From positions 1 through 64,000 of the forward strand of contig JANOMT010000029.1 of the NCBI GenBank assembly GCA_031420415.1: DNA of 64,000 nt, given 5' to 3'. Both the position numbers and the translations under genes were made by a program. Numbering within the stretch: position 1 is the first letter of the stretch; each line of letters opens with the position of its first letter. Below the pieces are notes generated by a model. It ran no database searches and was not told the origin of the DNA. It saw only the letters and a list, made by a program, of their open reading frames with translations. Origin of the DNA: JANYGA01 sp031420415. Lineage in GTDB: Bacteria > Vulcanimicrobiota > Vulcanimicrobiia > Vulcanimicrobiales > Vulcanimicrobiaceae. Positions 45,104 through 53,382 of the stretch are shown here, in pieces.

Positions 45104-46408
45104 TTACGAGGCTTCGGCGAACGCGCGGTCGTCGACCGCGACGCCGTCGGAGATGGCCATGCGTGTCATTGCGAGCGCTTCTTTGGCGGTGATCTGAGGC
45201 GGACCCGACATGAGCGGCGTGCGCGGCTGCGTCCAATTATTGAGCGCGGCCTTCACGCCGGAGATCGCCATGCGCGCGTGGTGTGCGGGCGTGACCTTCG
45301 CCATCTCTTTGAAGAGATAGCTGTCGAACGTTAACTCCTGAACTTCTTTCGTCGAACACATGTCGACGAAGAACTCACGATTCTTATCGCCGCGATACGA
45401 GAGCTTCTCGAGGACCTCGAGGAAATCGAACATCGTGCCGTAGCGTTTCTGCCAGGTCTTCTCGTAACGATCGAGTTTGAATTTTGCATCGCCGAAGTGC
45501 GCGTGCAGCGTCTGCGCGGCGAGGCGCCCCGCGGCCATCGCAAAGTAGATTCCCTCACCCGACGTATGTGCGACCATACCGCCGGCATCGCCGACGAGGA
45601 GCGTATGGCCGTAGACGAGTTTTTTATAGCGCTGCATCGGGAGCGGATGGCCCTCGAGCAAGATGCGCTTCGCGCCTTTGAGCTTGTCGCCCGCGCGCGC
45701 TTTCACGCCTTCGAGAAACGCATACGAACGGTTCGCGTGCTCGGGACGACAACCGGTGCCGACGGCAACGTGATCGGATTTCGGAAAGACCCAGCCGTAG
45801 AAGTCGGGCGAGACGTCGTTGCCGAGGTAGAGTTCGGCCGTCGTTTCATAGTATTTCATCGCGTCGTCGGGAAGATAGAGGCGTTCTTGAATCGCCGAGG
45901 CGTGTTTGATCGGGGCACGGCCGCACGATTTTGCGACCGCAGAACCCGCACCATCTGCGCCGACGAGCGCGTCTGCGACGAGCGTCTCTTCGTGTCCGCC
46001 ACGATAGCGTATTTTCACGTGCACTTTACCGCTGGCATCTTCCGTGTGCGAAACGAACGTCGCTTCGCGCAGATCGGCACCGGCGTCCTGTGCTTTCTCG
46101 CGCATGACGCGATCGAGATTTTCACGCGTGACCATACAGATGTAGTCGTCTTCGCGCGCGCGCGTGCCGCGCACGTCCATACCCGTCTCCGAACCGCTCG
46201 GGCCGATCATGACCGCGCGCGTCGTCTTGCGTTCGATGACGCGGTCGGGAATGCCGAATTCGCTGATCGCTTTGGGCGGAATCGCGCCGCCGCACGGCTT
46301 CTTGCGTTTGAAATCGCGCTCGAGGAGAATAACGTTCGCGCCGATCGCGGCGAGATCGCCTGCGGTCACGCTGCCGCCGATGTTTGCACCGACTACGATA
46401 ACGTCCAT
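45104..46408 (-). CDS. bchP: Geranylgeranyl (bacterio)chlorophyll reductase
   Basis: A 434-residue FAD enzyme; the ATG at 46408 (MDVIVVGANIGGS) is right at the Rossmann strand, while the upstream frame is a shadow of bchG. The dinucleotide motif reads GANIGG rather than GxGPAG. The FAD-contacting GDAGGMVAHTSGEGI segment and RKKPCGGAIPP are family hallmarks. It reduces the geranylgeranyl tail to phytyl. It is longer than typical BchP (~395), with about 40 extra C-terminal residues. It lies 4 bases after bchG. Confidence 0.9.
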   Translation of the reverse strand: MDVIVVGANIGGSVTAGDLAAIGANVILLERDFKRKKPCGGAIPPKAISEFGIPDRVIERKTTRAVMIGPSGSETGMDVRGTRAREDDYICMVTRENLDRVMREKAQDAGADLREATFVSHTEDASGKVHVKIRYRGGHEETLVADALVGADGAGSAVAKSCGRAPIKHASAIQERLYLPDDAMKYYETTAELYLGNDVSPDFYGWVFPKSDHVAVGTGCRPEHANRSYAFLEGVKARAGDKLKGAKRILLEGHPLPMQRYKKLVYGHTLLVGDAGGMVAHTSGEGIYFAMAAGRLAAQTLHAHFGDAKFKLDRYEKTWQKRYGTMFDFLEVLEKLSYRGDKNREFFVDMCSTKEVQELTFDSYLFKEMAKVTPAHHARMAISGVKAALNNWTQPRTPLMSGPPQITAKEALAMTRMAISDGVAVDDRAFAEAS

Positions 46409-46412
46409 GTGG

Positions 46413-47390
46413 TTAGAAACCTCCAGAGCGAATGGCGAGAGCAGAGACGAGCATGCCCCACACGAATGGCGGAATGGCACTCGCGCAATACCAGGGCGCG
46501 AGGCCCTTGGGGTCGGTCGCAAGTTTGCGTTGCATCGGAAGCTGGATGATGAAGAGCACGGCCATGATGCCGCCCGCGAGATACATGCGATTGGCAAGGA
46601 CGTAGGCGATGGCGGCGACTTGGAAAATGTCGATGAAGGCGAAGGCCGCTTTGAGCGCGCCGTCGAGACCGAGCATCACGGGGAGCGACCGCAAGCCCAG
46701 GCGCGTATCGCCTTCGAAACTCTTGAAGTCGTTAAGCGTCATGAGGCCGTGCGAACCGAGCGAATAGAGCGTTGCGAGGACGATCGTTCCCGTCGTCACG
46801 TGGCCGAAGATCGCCGCGCCCGCAATCCATGCGAAGCCTTCGTATGCGAAGGCGCAAGCCGCATTTGCGAGCCAGCCGTTGCGCGCTTTCAGACGTACCG
46901 GCGGCGCGGAATATGCGAGTGCGAGCGCGAGGCCGCCGATCGCAAGATAGAAGACGGTGGTGCCGAGCGCCCAGGCGAGCCCGAGGGCGGCTACCGCAAG
47001 ACCGGCAGCAATCGCGAAGACGGTCGATGGCGCGAGCGCGTTCGCGGCGGTCGGACGGTCGGGTTCGTTGATGCGGTCGACGTCGCGATCGAACCAGTCG
47101 TTCGTCACCTGCGAGAACGCGCAGAGCAGTGGCCCCGCGAGGATCATGCCGAGCACGATGCGGCCGATCGATCCGAACTGCCAATGCGCGTTGCCCGAAG
47201 CGACGCACCCAACGATCATGGCCCACATCGGCGCGAACCACGTGCCGGGCTTCGCAAAGGTTTTTAACGACGCGTTGATGCGCGCGGCACCCGTCGTGCG
47301 ATCGGCAAACGGTAACATCATCGCGCCGAATTGGCCCGCGGTTTCAACCGCCGATCGCGCGGAATCGCCGAAGACGCGCGATTTACCCAC
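46413..47390 (-). CDS. bchG: Bacteriochlorophyll a synthase (UbiA family)
   Basis: A 325-residue, ~8-9 helix membrane prenyltransferase. The Asp-rich motif is N97-D-W-F-D-R-D-V-D with RINEPDRP after it, as in BchG/ChlG. The second conserved loop is LNDFKSFEGDTRLGLRSLP. It esterifies bacteriochlorophyllide with geranylgeranyl or phytyl diphosphate. The start overlaps the end of bchB by 8 bases. BchP, which acts on the tail, is next. Confidence 0.93.
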   Translation of the reverse strand: MGKSRVFGDSARSAVETAGQFGAMMLPFADRTTGAARINASLKTFAKPGTWFAPMWAMIVGCVASGNAHWQFGSIGRIVLGMILAGPLLCAFSQVTNDWFDRDVDRINEPDRPTAANALAPSTVFAIAAGLAVAALGLAWALGTTVFYLAIGGLALALAYSAPPVRLKARNGWLANAACAFAYEGFAWIAGAAIFGHVTTGTIVLATLYSLGSHGLMTLNDFKSFEGDTRLGLRSLPVMLGLDGALKAAFAFIDIFQVAAIAYVLANRMYLAGGIMAVLFIIQLPMQRKLATDPKGLAPWYCASAIPPFVWGMLVSALAIRSGGF

Positions 47391-48915
47391 CGACGTGCTC
47401 GCGTGCGCGCAACATCACCGTCTCGTCGATGAGCATGATGTTGCGTTCTTTGGCGTATTTTTCGATATTCGTGCGTGCTTTTTTGCGAACGAAGAACGGC
47501 ACGCGGCCGAGCAGTTTTTCCGCTGCGTCATCCCATCGTAGCTCTTCGACCGCAACGCCATCGACCATCACGGGAACGCGCGCTTCTTCGGGGATGTGCT
47601 CGGGCTCGGGTGCGGCTTCGGCGAATCGGCCTTGACCGCGCGGACCGAAGGTCTCGATGAGATGGTGTTCGAGGCCGAGTACCTGCGTTTGGTTCACGAG
47701 ATCGCCGATGTGATTGGCGCCGTCGTAGCCCATGAACGGCGCGTAGCCGAGCGGAAAGTTGAGGATGTGCGACGGCGGCGAAACGACGGCGCACGGAACG
47801 CCGAATCCCGATGCCGAGTGGCGCTCCATTTGCGAGCCGAACATGATATCGGGACGCGTCTGATCGATCTCTGCGGCGACGACGCGATAATCGTCGCTCA
47901 CGAGCACGTTCGTCGTGATGTCGGCGACGCGCGCGCGCAGCCAATCGCCGTAGTCGAGTGCGTAGGTACCGACGAATTCGACGATCATGTCGAGCTCGTC
48001 GTGGAGGACGCGCGCGATGCCCGCAACGGCCGTCGGTGCACCGAAGACGGCGACGCGTTTCGACGAGAGCGCGTGCGCGTCGACGGTCCGCGAATACCAG
48101 AGCAGATTCGATGCCCGCGACGCCTTGACGATACGTTCTTGCGGAATCTCGCAGTAGCCGCAGAGTTCGCGCAAGAAACGCGTCGTGCCGGCCTCACCGT
48201 AGGGAAGCTCGTCGACATACGGTGTCCCGAAACGCGTCTTCAAGTACTGTAACGTCGGCATCGCGAGTTCGTGTGCGGTCGGGATGTTGACCCAGGCGCG
48301 GCCGATCGTCCGCAGGTCATCGGGCGTCGCACCCATCGGCACGACGGCGTTGACGTCGATGCCGAGTTCGGCGAGCGTCTTGCGTAGCGATTCGATATTG
48401 GCTCGATCGTGGAAGCCGAGCAGCGATGGCCCGATGATATTGACCGAGGGCCGCTCGGTGCGCGCGACGTCGACGGCGTAGTGCGCGACGATTTCGTGCG
48501 TCGTTTTCGCAAACGCGGAGATTTCGTTGTCGCGCATCGGATGCGTCGAGGCCATGAAGATCTCGGCGTTCACGTCGCCGGGCGACATCATCGAGATTTC
48601 GCCGTCGAGGGGTTCTTGCAAGACGGATGCCGTGGCGCTACGCGTCACGACGATCATTGCGGGCTTGTGGCGTACGTCGATCTCGCGCAGCATCGCGGGT
48701 AAATTTGCCGCCGCGCCCGCGAGCGTCGCCTCCGACATCGCGCAAAATGAGAGCGGCGGCATGACGCCCAGACGCTCGAACATCGCGAGCATGATCGTGC
48801 CGTAGCCGTCGCCTTTGGGCGCGCGCACGACGCAGTGGATATCGGCAAACGAGGCCGCAGCTTTGGAAACGCCGACGTGTGCGGGCGCGAGATAGCTCCA
48901 GATCGCGAGCTTCAC
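47383..48915 (-). CDS. bchB: Light-independent protochlorophyllide reductase subunit B
   Basis: A 510-residue NifK-like subunit. D36 in RAPKGDGY sits exactly at the residue known to be the unusual aspartate ligand of the NB-cluster in Rhodobacter BchB. The C-terminal helical domain ending VPFFVRKKARTNIEKYAKE is present. With BchN it reduces ring D of protochlorophyllide in the dark and needs electrons from BchL, which is not in this window. It overlaps bchN by 4 bases and bchG by 8. Confidence 0.95.
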   Translation of the reverse strand: MKLAIWSYLAPAHVGVSKAAASFADIHCVVRAPKGDGYGTIMLAMFERLGVMPPLSFCAMSEATLAGAAANLPAMLREIDVRHKPAMIVVTRSATASVLQEPLDGEISMMSPGDVNAEIFMASTHPMRDNEISAFAKTTHEIVAHYAVDVARTERPSVNIIGPSLLGFHDRANIESLRKTLAELGIDVNAVVPMGATPDDLRTIGRAWVNIPTAHELAMPTLQYLKTRFGTPYVDELPYGEAGTTRFLRELCGYCEIPQERIVKASRASNLLWYSRTVDAHALSSKRVAVFGAPTAVAGIARVLHDELDMIVEFVGTYALDYGDWLRARVADITTNVLVSDDYRVVAAEIDQTRPDIMFGSQMERHSASGFGVPCAVVSPPSHILNFPLGYAPFMGYDGANHIGDLVNQTQVLGLEHHLIETFGPRGQGRFAEAAPEPEHIPEEARVPVMVDGVAVEELRWDDAAEKLLGRVPFFVRKKARTNIEKYAKERNIMLIDETVMLRAREHVGG

Positions 48916-50333
48916 GCACCCACCTTTTCGATCTGCCGGAAATAATGGAGATCGATCGGTGCCGGTTGCGAGCCGTCGCGTTTGCGCCGCGCGGCGAGCG
49001 CTTCATGGCGTTTGATCGAACTTGCGAACATGCCGAAGAGCGTGGAGGCGCCGCTAAATCCGTGGATCGGTTGGAACGTGAGTTCCGTCGACCACTTCAC
49101 GGCGAGGCCCATGCCTTCGAGCGGATTTGCGACATTGAGATTGGCGACCACGAGATCGGGTTTCGCCGCGAGGAACCGCGCGAAGAGATCGTAGCGGTCG
49201 GGGCGTTCGAGAATCTCGACGCCCTCGAGCGCGGCGAGTTCGAGTGCGTGAAATTTCTTGTAGATATTCGGCGTGCCGAGCACGGGAATCGTCGCGCCGC
49301 CCGCGCGGAGCGTCCGTGCGATCGGGAGTTCGAGCATCGCATCGGAGCAAAACGCGATCGCTTTTCCGCGCAGCACGTCGGTCGTCGGCTTCAGAGCGGC
49401 CCATACATCGCGTTCGCGATCCGCGTACGAGACGGATTTGCCGAATGCGGCCGCAAGTGTTTCGTAAAACGCGCGCGTACCATCGGGGCCGAAGGGGAAG
49501 AGCGTTTTGTGCATCGGCGTGCCACGTTCGCGAAGCGCGTAGGCCGCGGCGCCGAAGAGGTACGGTTGCACGGGCGCGAGCACGGTGTTGGGCCCGATTG
49601 CGGGCAGTTCCAGCGCGCTTTCAGCGGGCAAGAATTCAGGCACGGGTAAGCCCATCGCCGCGCATTCGAGGCGGATCTCGGCTTCCTCGAGCGGGGAGAT
49701 GCAGCCGAGGATGACGAGGTTTTTTGCTTCCGTTTGAGGCGCGCGTTCGATCATCGCTTCCAAGACATGGTCTTCGCCTTGGGTATAGGCGGGGTCGAAA
49801 CCATCGAGGCGACACGGGTAGACGCGCACGCCGAACTCGGCCTCGAGCGGTGGTGCGCATCCGGCGATATTCATCTTGAGGATCTCGGGCGTGCACGTCG
49901 AGGCGAGAAAGATCGCTCGTGGCGCGTGCTCTTTGACGATCGCCGCAACGAGCGGCCGCAGGCCATCGAGGGCATCGGCGCCGCCGAGATCGTCTTCATC
50001 GAGCATCGCCGTCGCAAAGCGCGGCTTCGCGAAGATCATGACGCCGAGCGCCGTTTGCAGAAATCCTTGGCACGAGCCGGTCCCGACGACCAAGAAGAAG
50101 CTGTCTTGCATCTTATGATGCAGCCAGCCGATGGGAGCGAGGGAACAAAAATCGTCCCGCTCGATGATCTCCGTCTGCGATTCGAACAACCCGTACACTC
50201 CAAGCCCGGCGCTTTCGCCTATCTTGCGGGTTGCGGGCAACTCGTACCGGTGATGGCCGTCACCTGGGGTTTCCTCTCCGTTTGCGCTCGCGGTCATCTC
50301 ACCGGCGTCGTCTGAATTAGGCGACGATTTCAT
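48912..50333 (-). CDS. bchN: Light-independent protochlorophyllide reductase subunit N
   Basis: A 473-residue NifD-like subunit. The three cysteine ligands of the NB-cluster are C63 (DDFCSLAP), C88 (GTGSCQGF) and C147 (ASTCTPEI); the fourth ligand is BchB D36. The N-terminus is about 35 residues longer than in Rhodobacter. The ATG at 50297 is an alternative that would remove the 17-base overlap with the upstream kinase gene, and neither start has a strong ribosome site. It is the first bch gene of the minus-strand operon bchN-B-G-P. Confidence 0.94.
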   Translation of the reverse strand: MKSSPNSDDAGEMTASANGEETPGDGHHRYELPATRKIGESAGLGVYGLFESQTEIIERDDFCSLAPIGWLHHKMQDSFFLVVGTGSCQGFLQTALGVMIFAKPRFATAMLDEDDLGGADALDGLRPLVAAIVKEHAPRAIFLASTCTPEILKMNIAGCAPPLEAEFGVRVYPCRLDGFDPAYTQGEDHVLEAMIERAPQTEAKNLVILGCISPLEEAEIRLECAAMGLPVPEFLPAESALELPAIGPNTVLAPVQPYLFGAAAYALRERGTPMHKTLFPFGPDGTRAFYETLAAAFGKSVSYADRERDVWAALKPTTDVLRGKAIAFCSDAMLELPIARTLRAGGATIPVLGTPNIYKKFHALELAALEGVEILERPDRYDLFARFLAAKPDLVVANLNVANPLEGMGLAVKWSTELTFQPIHGFSGASTLFGMFASSIKRHEALAARRKRDGSQPAPIDLHYFRQIEKVGA

Positions 50334-50790
50334 GGTCGGGGCTATGTCGCAAGTAGCGCCCGATCACGACGGCAGTCCCGGCGCCGGGTTCGCTCGAAAC
50401 GCTGAAAATATCGCAACATCGTCGCATGATGGGCAATCCGCGGCCGCGTTCGGCCGAATGGTCGGGCAAGGCGCGATCGACGACCCGGGAGCTGTCGAAG
50501 CCGATTCCGTTATCGCGAATGGTTGCGACAATGCGATCCGCACCGATGCGAACTTCGATTTCGATCGGGCGCTCGGCATGGGCGTGTTCGATGGCGTTGG
50601 CGATTGCTTCACCGAGCGCGGTGAGGAAGTGGCCGAGGTCGTCTTCGCCTACGCCGTGCGTGCGCGCGAAATCGACCACGCTCTCGCGAACGACGCGGGA
50701 GAGGTGTGGTTGCGGCGGAATCCGGAAGTCGAGGACCGCGTCGTGCGTTGCCATCACAGTTGCCGTCGGTATTTCCCGTGCGATTGTCAC
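50317..50790 (-). CDS. RsbW-like serine kinase/anti-sigma factor (HATPase)
   Basis: A 157-residue GHKL ATPase. The N-box is GEAIANAIEHAH, the G1 box is DNGIGFD and the G2 box is GRGLPIM. Small proteins of this type bind alternative sigma factors or phosphorylate STAS-domain antagonists in partner-switching stress control. No sigma factor or antagonist is next to it. It sits directly upstream of bchN with an overlap, so the two are probably co-transcribed, which hints at a regulatory link with pigment synthesis. Confidence 0.85.
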   Translation of the reverse strand: MTIAREIPTATVMATHDAVLDFRIPPQPHLSRVVRESVVDFARTHGVGEDDLGHFLTALGEAIANAIEHAHAERPIEIEVRIGADRIVATIRDNGIGFDSSRVVDRALPDHSAERGRGLPIMRRCCDIFSVSSEPGAGTAVVIGRYLRHSPDHEIVA

Positions 50791-50830
50791 CTAAACGGTC
50801 CGAGCGCTAAATCGTGTTGGGTAGTATCTC

Positions 50831-51640
50831 TTGTCGGCTTACGTCTATATCTTGCGTTGCGCCGACGGCTCGCTCTATACGGGCTGGACGACCGACCTCG
50901 CGTTCCGTATCGCCGCCCATCGGCGCGGCGCGGGATCTCGCTACGTGCGCTCGCGTTTACCTGCCCGGCTTCGCGCGTTCTGGGTCGTTCCCGATCGTGA
51001 GACGGCACTGCGCGAAGAGCACGCCTTCAAGCGCTTGCCGCGCGCCGCGAAGCTCGCGGCGCTCGCGCGAGGACAGGTGTTCGAACGCGACCTGCGCAAC
51101 GCCCCGGACGTTCTCGAGCCGGCTCTGCAGCAGGCTCGTTCTGGAGGAGACATGGCAGCCCAAACCCCGCCGACCGGCGCCGAACTCGACGCGCTCGCGC
51201 TCGAGGCCGAAACCGTTCGCGCCCGCATCAAAACGAAAAAAGGCGATATCGTCTTCTCATTCTATCCGCACGACGCAAAAATCCACAGCGCGGCGTTCAT
51301 CAAGCTCGCGCGCGCGGGCTTTTACGATGGCCTTACGTTTCACCGCGTCGAACCGAACTTCGTCATTCAGGGCGGTTGCCCGCAGGGCACGGGCACGGGC
51401 GGTCCGGGCTACAACCTCGATGCGGAATTTAACGACAAGCCCCATGTGAGAGGGACCGTCGCAATGGCGCGCTCGCAGAGCCCGAACTCGGGTGGCTCGC
51501 AATTCTACATCTGCCTCGGCGACGCACGGTTCCTCGACAAGAACTACACCGTCTTCGGTCAGACCGTCGAAGGGCAAGAAGTCGTCGGTACGATTCGCGT
51601 CGGCGACGTGATGGAATCGATCACGATCGAGCCAGCATAG
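50831..51640 (+). CDS. GIY-YIG endonuclease-cyclophilin fusion (peptidyl-prolyl isomerase at C-terminus)
   Basis: One open frame of 269 residues with a TTG start. Residues ~3-85 are a UPF0213/YhbQ-like GIY-YIG domain (YVYILRCADGSLYTGWTTDL, Arg in the RIAAHRRG helix, EEHAFKRLPR). Residues ~118-269 are a complete cyclophilin-type isomerase (FHRVEPNFVIQGGCPQG, GTVAMARSQSPNSGGSQFYI). The ATG at 51152 (residue 108) has its own ribosome site, so a free isomerase of 162 residues can also be made. The cyclophilin part would assist protein folding. The nuclease part has an unknown substrate. It is divergent from the RsbW-like gene. Confidence 0.8.
   Translation: MSAYVYILRCADGSLYTGWTTDLAFRIAAHRRGAGSRYVRSRLPARLRAFWVVPDRETALREEHAFKRLPRAAKLAALARGQVFERDLRNAPDVLEPALQQARSGGDMAAQTPPTGAELDALALEAETVRARIKTKKGDIVFSFYPHDAKIHSAAFIKLARAGFYDGLTFHRVEPNFVIQGGCPQGTGTGGPGYNLDAEFNDKPHVRGTVAMARSQSPNSGGSQFYICLGDARFLDKNYTVFGQTVEGQEVVGTIRVGDVMESITIEPA
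51143..51154 (+). promoter_or_regulatory. Internal ribosome binding site and start codon for the cyclophilin part
   Basis: GGAGGAGAC directly precedes the ATG at 51152, in frame within the GIY-YIG-cyclophilin gene. It is one of the strongest Shine-Dalgarno matches in the window, whereas the upstream TTG start has none as good. Confidence 0.65.
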
Positions 51641-51650
51641 ACGCCATCGC

Positions 51651-52454
51651 ATGAGGTTCGCGCTCGGGACGCAAGGCTGGTCGTACGCCGATTGGGTCGG
51701 CACGATGTACGATGCGGCCGCGCGCCCCGAGTCGTATCTGCGTGCATACGCCCAGGAGTTCGCGACGGTCGAAATCGATTCGACATTTTACGGAACACCC
51801 TCGCTCGAACGCGTGCGTAAATGGGCGGCGAGCGTGCCGGACGGATTTACGTTTTCATGCAAGTTGCCGCGCGAGATCACACACGAGCGCCGGTTGCGCG
51901 ATTGCGATGGGCTCGTGCGCGTCTTCTACGATACGATGCGCGTCCTCGGGCCGAAGCTCGGTTGCGTGCTCGTGCAATTCGAAGCGTCGTTCGGGCGCTC
52001 GGAAGAAGGTGCGCTACGCGCGGCGCTCGCGGCATTTCCGCGCGATGTGCGGACGGCGTTCGAATTTCGCGATCCCGCCTGGTACGCGAGCGATGAGATT
52101 CAGCAGTTGCTCGAAACGCACGGCCACGCGCTCGCGGTCGCCGATGCGCCATTCGTTCCGCGCGAACTCTTGTCGCGCGTGCTCGCGTCGACGACGCTCG
52201 ACTTCGCCTACGTACGCTGGATCGGTCATCACGATTCGCTCACCCGTTTCGACGTCACACAGATCGCCCGGGAGGACGAGATCGCGTGGTGGCAACGTGC
52301 GATCGTCGAGGTGTCGCCACGCGTGAAGACCGTCTACGGGTACGTCAACAACCACTACGCGGGTCATAGTCCGGCGACGGTACGCGCGCTTTTCGCAGCA
52401 CTCGGCGTCGCGCACCTCCGTCCGACGCGGATCGAACAGACGAGCCTTTTCTAA
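51651..52454 (+). CDS. DUF72 (YecE-like) family protein
   Basis: A 267-residue TIM-barrel protein. The family N-terminus GTQGWSYADWVGTMYD and the segments VEIDSTFYGTPS, FSCKLPREITHERRL, AFEFRDPAWY and YGYVNNHYAGHSPATV are all present. The DUF72 function is unknown; structural likeness to endonuclease IV/xylose isomerase barrels suggests a nuclease or sugar enzyme. It begins 10 bases after the cyclophilin stop, so the genes are likely in one transcript. Confidence 0.88.
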   Translation: MRFALGTQGWSYADWVGTMYDAAARPESYLRAYAQEFATVEIDSTFYGTPSLERVRKWAASVPDGFTFSCKLPREITHERRLRDCDGLVRVFYDTMRVLGPKLGCVLVQFEASFGRSEEGALRAALAAFPRDVRTAFEFRDPAWYASDEIQQLLETHGHALAVADAPFVPRELLSRVLASTTLDFAYVRWIGHHDSLTRFDVTQIAREDEIAWWQRAIVEVSPRVKTVYGYVNNHYAGHSPATVRALFAALGVAHLRPTRIEQTSLF

Positions 52455-52467
52455 CGCACTCGACCGA

Positions 52468-53328
52468 TTAGTAAAGTGCCGAATGAACGGCGCGTGCGAC
52501 GCCGCGGATCGCTCTGTTACCGAGCGAAAAATCTTTGAGATCTTTCGTAAGCACGGCGAGAATGTACGGCCGGTCGCCGAGCGGATCGACGATTCCGACG
52601 TCGTTGCGAACCTCGTCGATCTCACCCGTCTTATTCGCGAGCGGGATGCCTTTTGGGAGCCCGCGGGCTATTTTGTCACGATCTTCTTGACGCAAGAGGA
52701 TCGCGATCATGCGCCGACACGATTTCGGCGACGCGATGGTATACACGGCCTCGTGTGCGCCGCGCTCGATTTGATAGAGCAGCGAACCCATGTCGCGCGG
52801 TGTCGTAAGGTTGTCGCTGTGATGCGGGCGGGCGTTGGGACTCATGAAGTGCCGCCTGAGCTGCGTGTGGTGCAAGCCCGCGGTCCCGATCGTGTTTTCG
52901 ACCACGCCAAATCCGAGATAGTCGAGCAACACATTCGAGGCGGTGTTGTCGCTCTGTTCGATCATCGCGTGCGCGAGCGTATCGATCGAGATCGTGTGGC
53001 CGACGCTATATGCATCGAGAATTTCCGAGCCATCGACGAAATCGGAGCGTTTGAGGCGGATGAGCTCGCTGAAGACCCCGGGATTACGCTCGGCGAATTG
53101 GAAGAGCGAGACGAAAATCGCGACTTTGATGACCGATGCCGACGGAAAGATTTCGGTGGCATTATAGGCGACGGCGGACGGGTCGCCGAGTTTACGGGCG
53201 TAGACGCCGACGACGCCCGACGAGCCCGCGGCAACGCGCGCGAGTTCGGCCTCGAGTGTCGCCGCCCGAGCGGCACGCGGGATGGCACAAGCGGCGGCGG
53301 AGCCGATCACAAAAGCGGCGCGTTTCAC
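52468..53328 (-). CDS. Class A beta-lactamase-like serine hydrolase
   Basis: A 286-residue exported protein. I chose the GTG at 53328, which gives a signal peptide (KRAAFVIGSAAACAIPRAARA); an ATG at 53397 would overlap the divergent amidase gene. The active-site Ser-x-x-Lys is S65-V-I-K68, the SDN motif is 126-128 and KTG is 233-235. No Glu is seen where class A enzymes have the deacylating E166 (ExxLN). It may therefore be a slow beta-lactamase, a penicillin-binding hydrolase or another serine peptidase. It is divergent from the cell-wall amidase. Confidence 0.8.
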   Translation of the reverse strand: MKRAAFVIGSAAACAIPRAARAATLEAELARVAAGSSGVVGVYARKLGDPSAVAYNATEIFPSASVIKVAIFVSLFQFAERNPGVFSELIRLKRSDFVDGSEILDAYSVGHTISIDTLAHAMIEQSDNTASNVLLDYLGFGVVENTIGTAGLHHTQLRRHFMSPNARPHHSDNLTTPRDMGSLLYQIERGAHEAVYTIASPKSCRRMIAILLRQEDRDKIARGLPKGIPLANKTGEIDEVRNDVGIVDPLGDRPYILAVLTKDLKDFSLGNRAIRGVARAVHSALY

Positions 53329-53382
53329 AAGCGGCCACGTTCCCTCCGAGGACTTCTCGATTCCTCGCCCGCATCGGCCCGC

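Noticed and set aside
52483..53382. A large plus-strand protein preceding the amidase
   Set aside because: It is the antisense of the well-supported serine hydrolase gene. The amidase has a proper signal-peptide start at 53383.
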